Of a DNA stretch of 64,000 nt, positions 61,088-64,000 are shown piece after piece. The stretch lies in contig JAQMWT010000075.1 of the NCBI GenBank assembly GCA_029834535.1, positions 1 through 64,000 of the forward strand, given 5' to 3'. Made by a program: the position numbers and the translations under genes. Below the pieces are notes generated by a model that saw nothing but the letters and a program-made list of their open reading frames with translations, did no database searches and had not been told where the DNA came from. The DNA comes from Chrysophaeum taylorii. Lineage: Eukaryota; Sar; Pelagophyceae; Pelagomonadales; Pelagomonadaceae. Positions within the stretch are counted from its first letter, which is position 1. Each line of letters starts with the position of its first letter.

Positions 61088-61831
61088 CTAGGCGGGTCCC
61101 TCGCTCCTAATCTGTGATGCGACGACGGCATAGCGATAGTATGTCCACTCGAAAAAAGAGGGCCGTGAGGACTCGGCGCCATCTCCGTCCGCTTCTTTGA
61201 CCCAGGATACGTGCCAGCCTTCCGAATGAGGGAAGGCCGCTTTGAGGAGGTCGGTCTTCATTTCGGGTGGATCGTCGGACCAGTGGAGATAGAGGCCGCC
61301 CGCGGGCGACAGGGCGTCTCGGAGCGCTTGGCAATAGCTCACGACAAGCCGGGCGCCACCAAACTGGAGAGCGTCAAGCATGCCTTTGTCAAGAACGAGG
61401 TCGAAAGGGCCGCCATCGAGCGTCCCGCCCGAGGCCGCGTCCCAGCACGCATAGTGCTGGACGCTCGCGGCGGAGCGATGCTCCTTAAGCGTGCGCTGCG
61501 CCAAGCGCCGGAGCGCGGCCTCTGAGCAGTCTGCGTTGACAACGAGGTCAACCTCCTGGCCGCGTGACCGAAGCTCGTCGACCACCGCCGCGCCGAGCAG
61601 CGAAACGCCGCAGCCAACATGGAGCACGCGGCTCGTTTCCCGACCGGCGACGGCCGCGGCGGCGCTGCGCGCCGCAACCGACGCGCTTAGGAACCAGTCC
61701 TCGGGCCCGCGCCCATCGTCGTACTTGGTTTGCCAATAGCTCTGCTCGCCGAAACGGCCAGGGCCGCGATGCTCGGCGACCACTTGCAACCAACGTCGGC
61801 TCCACCGCTCGACTGCGTGCTGCCATATCAT
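61088..61831 (-). CDS. METTL13/CSKMT-type SAM-dependent methyltransferase
   Basis: A protein of about 247 residues. YWQTKYDDGRGPEDWFLS is the family-specific N-terminal segment (E/Q-x-W-x-x-x-Y). The SAM-binding motif I is VLHVGCGVSLLGAAV, the acidic loop is VVNADCSEAAL, and the post-II motif LVLDKGMLDALQFG is the D-K-G-x-L-D-A signature of the METTL12/METTL13 group that methylates protein lysines or N-termini (citrate synthase, eEF1A). The target here is unknown. ATG at 61831 follows a GTG-only upstream extension. Confidence 0.85.
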   Translation of the reverse strand: MIWQHAVERWSRRWLQVVAEHRGPGRFGEQSYWQTKYDDGRGPEDWFLSASVAARSAAAAVAGRETSRVLHVGCGVSLLGAAVVDELRSRGQEVDLVVNADCSEAALRRLAQRTLKEHRSAASVQHYACWDAASGGTLDGGPFDLVLDKGMLDALQFGGARLVVSYCQALRDALSPAGGLYLHWSDDPPEMKTDLLKAAFPHSEGWHVSWVKEADGDGAESSRPSFFEWTYYRYAVVASQIRSEGPA

Positions 61832-62746
61832 AATATCCCTTTGAAATATCCTTATCCTTACCACTCTCTCGTTTACGGAATCCTTTCAGGCCGAGCTACA
61901 GCTTGCCTCGGAAAAGCCCCGAGCGAAGCACGTGCTTGCTGAGCTCGTCGGGGGGGGGGTGTCATAACGGCAATAAACTTGCGCGTTAAAATCTCGTCGT
62001 TGACGCGCTCCAACTACGTGCCGCTTCCGGCTTCCGCACTGAAGGATGCGAGAGACAGCGCACGCCACGAGCCGCGCGCATTCAGCTTTCTGGACGTGGC
62101 TCGTACGTCAGAGGAGAAGTGACGCCGAGGGAAGTCAACGCAGCTGTTGCGGCCCATCTGAAGGAAAAGGATGACTGGATGGCAAGAGAAAAGGCGTTTT
62201 TTTACCGCGAGGTCACCTAACCAACGATGAGAGCGCGGATCACTTTGGCCCCGAGCGTGGAATTCCTAGATCCTGGCAAGCCTGGCGACAGCCAAGCCCT
62301 CCCTGCGACCCTGGGCCGCAGCCGCTTCTGTCGTGTCGCTTCGACCGAATTCGCGATGGGTTTGACGAAGCTCCACGCGGGATGGGCGTCCGGCTGCTGA
62401 GCCCTCCCGCTATCGAGATCAAGAGGTCAAACGACCGCGACGAGATGGCCCGTCCGCTGCGCCTTCTGCGCGCGAGGCTGAAACCGCTTCTGCGCGTGAC
62501 CCGGCTCCGTGGTCGCCGTTGTCGTTGCTGGCACTGCCTGCGCGGTGCCGGCTCGGGAGCCTCTGCTGCTTGCGCTGCCGTTTGGACAAACCACGGTGGT
62601 CGACGCTCCCCACCCGCGGGACTTTCGCGCTCTTTCTCTTCAGCGAGCGCAGCCGCGCGATGTGCGCTTTGCGCCGCGGTCAATCCCATTGCTCTCGACG
62701 GACCGCTCGGGGTATCGACGCACCACTTTCGGGATGTCGGGTTGGC
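61832..62746. other. Mostly non-coding; short relic frames
   Basis: Short plus-strand frames (for example LPASALKDARDSARHEPRAF near 62030 and VNAAVAAHLKEKDDWMAREKAF at 62140-62210) look like exon or transposon relics but have no ATG-to-stop structure. Otherwise nothing recognised. Confidence 0.4.
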
Positions 62747-63220
62747 TTAACTGCGGCTTGCGCCCTGTACCAAGGCGTTCGCCAGGTACTCCACGATCTT
62801 GTCGTAATTCGACCCGCGCAATCGATCTATGCACTCCTTCTGAGAGCTCTTGCTTAAGCACGGCGCCAGCTTACCCTCGTCCACGAACGGTAGCAGCCGC
62901 CTCGGTTTCAGCTCCTTGACGACCTTCAAGTCGGTCCTCGCCGCCACCAAATCCGCCAAGTCCACGATCATCTCTTCGTCGAGTCCGGGCGTGGGAATGA
63001 CGAAAGCTTCTTCAATCGACGACAGTTTCGGCACCAGAAGCAATCGAATCGCGTTGTCGCTCTCCTCGTCGTCCCGAAAGAGCGACGCCAAGCCACAAAA
63101 ACTCACCTCGAAAAAAAGCTTCGTCGTTAGCCAACTGGCACTCTCGACATCTCTGCCGCGCGTCGACGTCCCAGCGCAGGAGCCCCACCGCCTCTGAGGA
63201 CCGACAGGCCCCGGCCACCA
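62747..63220 (-). CDS. Unrecognised protein, 3' exon
   Basis: A minus-strand open frame from about 63220 to a stop at 62747 reads SASWLTTKLFFEVSFCGLASLF, then RLLLVPKLSSIEEAFVIPTPGL, DEEMIVDLADLVAARTDLKVVKEL and a Cys-containing C-terminal helix region. It is protein-like with host-type codon use, but has no internal ATG before GTG at 63106, so at least one 5' exon is missing or the gene is a fragment. A donor-like GTGAGT lies inside (63101-63106). Confidence 0.5.
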   Translation of the reverse strand, partial: WWPGPVGPQRRWGSCAGTSTRGRDVESASWLTTKLFFEVSFCGLASLFRDDEESDNAIRLLLVPKLSSIEEAFVIPTPGLDEEMIVDLADLVAARTDLKVVKELKPRRLLPFVDEGKLAPCLSKSSQKECIDRLRGSNYDKIVEYLANALVQGASRS

Positions 63221-63716
63221 ATGAGGCTTCGGACCAGGACGTTAAGATGGTTGGGGTCTCGTGACTTGGCCTTCTTCTCATGAGCCTGTACGACAGGGTG
63301 CTGCCTCCTTCTCTACCTATCACGAATAGAAGGTACCAGGCCCTCGTGTATAGCCCCATCTCAGTGTCCCCACTCTCCGCAATCTCGTTCTCTTCGTCTT
63401 CGCTGTCGCGATCTCGCCTGCCGGCAGCTTAGGTCCTCCTTTGCCTCTTGTAGACCCGCTCTCTTCTCTCCTGCTCGATTCGCCATGTTTTGAGACCCCC
63501 TCACAACGAGCAAGAAAAGGGAGATTCTCGCCTCGCGATCAACGCACAAAACCACAAAAAAAACGTATATATATTCAAGGCGGGGGAGGGCACTGGTCCC
63601 CAACTCCCCGAGCCGCGCGACGACGGAAAGGTTGAGATTCGCCGCCCAAGACCTATCAATTGGGGGACGCGTTGTTATCTTCTCACAACGTCTAGCGGTC
63701 GGAATCTCCGCGCGCG
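63221..63716. other. Gene-free stretch
   Basis: No gene recognised; short frames only. Confidence 0.4.
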
Positions 63717-64000
63717 TCAGAAGGGTGCTGCGTCCGAGGCTGCCTCGTCTGCGAGGAAGGGGACACTAACGGAAGACTTGGCAACGATACGCCAGGTCCT
63801 CGCGCCCGAAGTCCCAGTCGGGAGAAGCGCAAAAAAAAGCAGGTCCGTGTAGAGGACGGGCGGGAAGGCCACGGCGAGCTTGACGACGGCGGTCGCGGGG
63901 CCAACAAACTGGATCGAGTTGATGGAATCGTGGGCGGGGAGGCGAGGATCATCCTTGAGATGGGCATATGGGGCGTGAATCGGATTATTCCAGCGTCCGG
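63717..64000 (-). CDS. NTF2-like / putative lumazine-binding domain protein, 3' part
   Basis: The minus-strand frame is open from the window edge to TGA at 63717-63719. It reads HDSINSIQFVGPATAVVKLAVAF, then YTDLLFFALLPTGTSGARTWRIVAKSSVSVPF. The V-G-x-A-A-V-V-K-x-x-V, T-D-x-L-x-L and W-R-I-V-x-K elements match the last three strands of SnoaL/NTF2-like putative lumazine-binding proteins. The 5' part lies outside the window. Confidence 0.65.
   Translation of the reverse strand, partial: GRWNNPIHAPYAHLKDDPRLPAHDSINSIQFVGPATAVVKLAVAFPPVLYTDLLFFALLPTGTSGARTWRIVAKSSVSVPFLADEAASDAAPF

Noticed and set aside
63692-63967. Minus-strand frame rich in Ser/Pro at the right edge
   Set aside because: Another frame over the same bases gives the NTF2-like strand motifs, so the Ser/Pro frame is a shadow.

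Overview
The window is a eukaryotic nuclear segment with GC-rich, gene-dense blocks separated by repeat-rich islands. It most likely comes from a photosynthetic stramenopile (ochrophyte, perhaps a pelagophyte). Support: a BolA protein (25294-25662) carries a signal peptide ending in an ASAFAP-like SISAFVP site, the plastid import signature of heterokont algae; a DEAD-box helicase has a similar site; the gene set is eukaryotic (syntaxin-16, LAMTOR4, ASCC2, cytosolic IleRS, NCKX exchanger, SWEET, Dispatched); and introns are very short (35-58 nt), usually with GTGCGT, GTACGT or GTAAGT donors. The species assignment is inference.

Layout. 1-10769: a long, decayed Ty1/copia retrotransposon with Gag-like, aspartic protease, cytosine-5 DNA methyltransferase-like, integrase, RT and RNase H modules plus an extra 3' coding region, interrupted by a LINE 3' end. 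11097-12470: tandem 19-bp repeats, a Helitron helicase remnant and a second LINE family. 13361-25662: a gene block (TSUP permease, ASCC2, SPRY-BTB, syntaxin-16, an unknown 249-aa protein, kynurenine aminotransferase, histidine acid phosphatase, SDR reductase, plastid BolA). 26111-27840: transposon debris. 28017-53782: main gene block (EF-hand NCKX exchanger, plastid-type DEAD helicase, unknown protein, beta-helix/EGF/TKL receptor kinase, PhyH-like dioxygenase, Dispatched-like RND protein, IleRS, cytochrome b5 reductase, LAMTOR4, PDZ protein). 54090-59370: accessory region with a CDF-type transporter, two related TIR elements, LINE copies and a DDE transposase pseudogene. 60073-64000: SWEET, METTL13-type methyltransferase, an unknown ORF and the 3' end of an NTF2-like gene.

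Most genes are housekeeping or membrane/signalling functions with no operon logic, but several pairs are head-to-head with very short shared upstream regions (receptor kinase/PhyH 43 bp; LAMTOR4/PDZ 130 bp). The candidates for something undescribed are: (i) the copia element with a DNA methyltransferase module and five copies of a 21-nt repeat encoding T-x-x-S-L-N-Y at module boundaries; (ii) the about 1810-aa receptor kinase with a polymorphic-repeat beta-helix ectodomain; and (iii) a LINE family leaving 5'-truncated inserts as short as 22 nt with target duplications that all begin with GAC.
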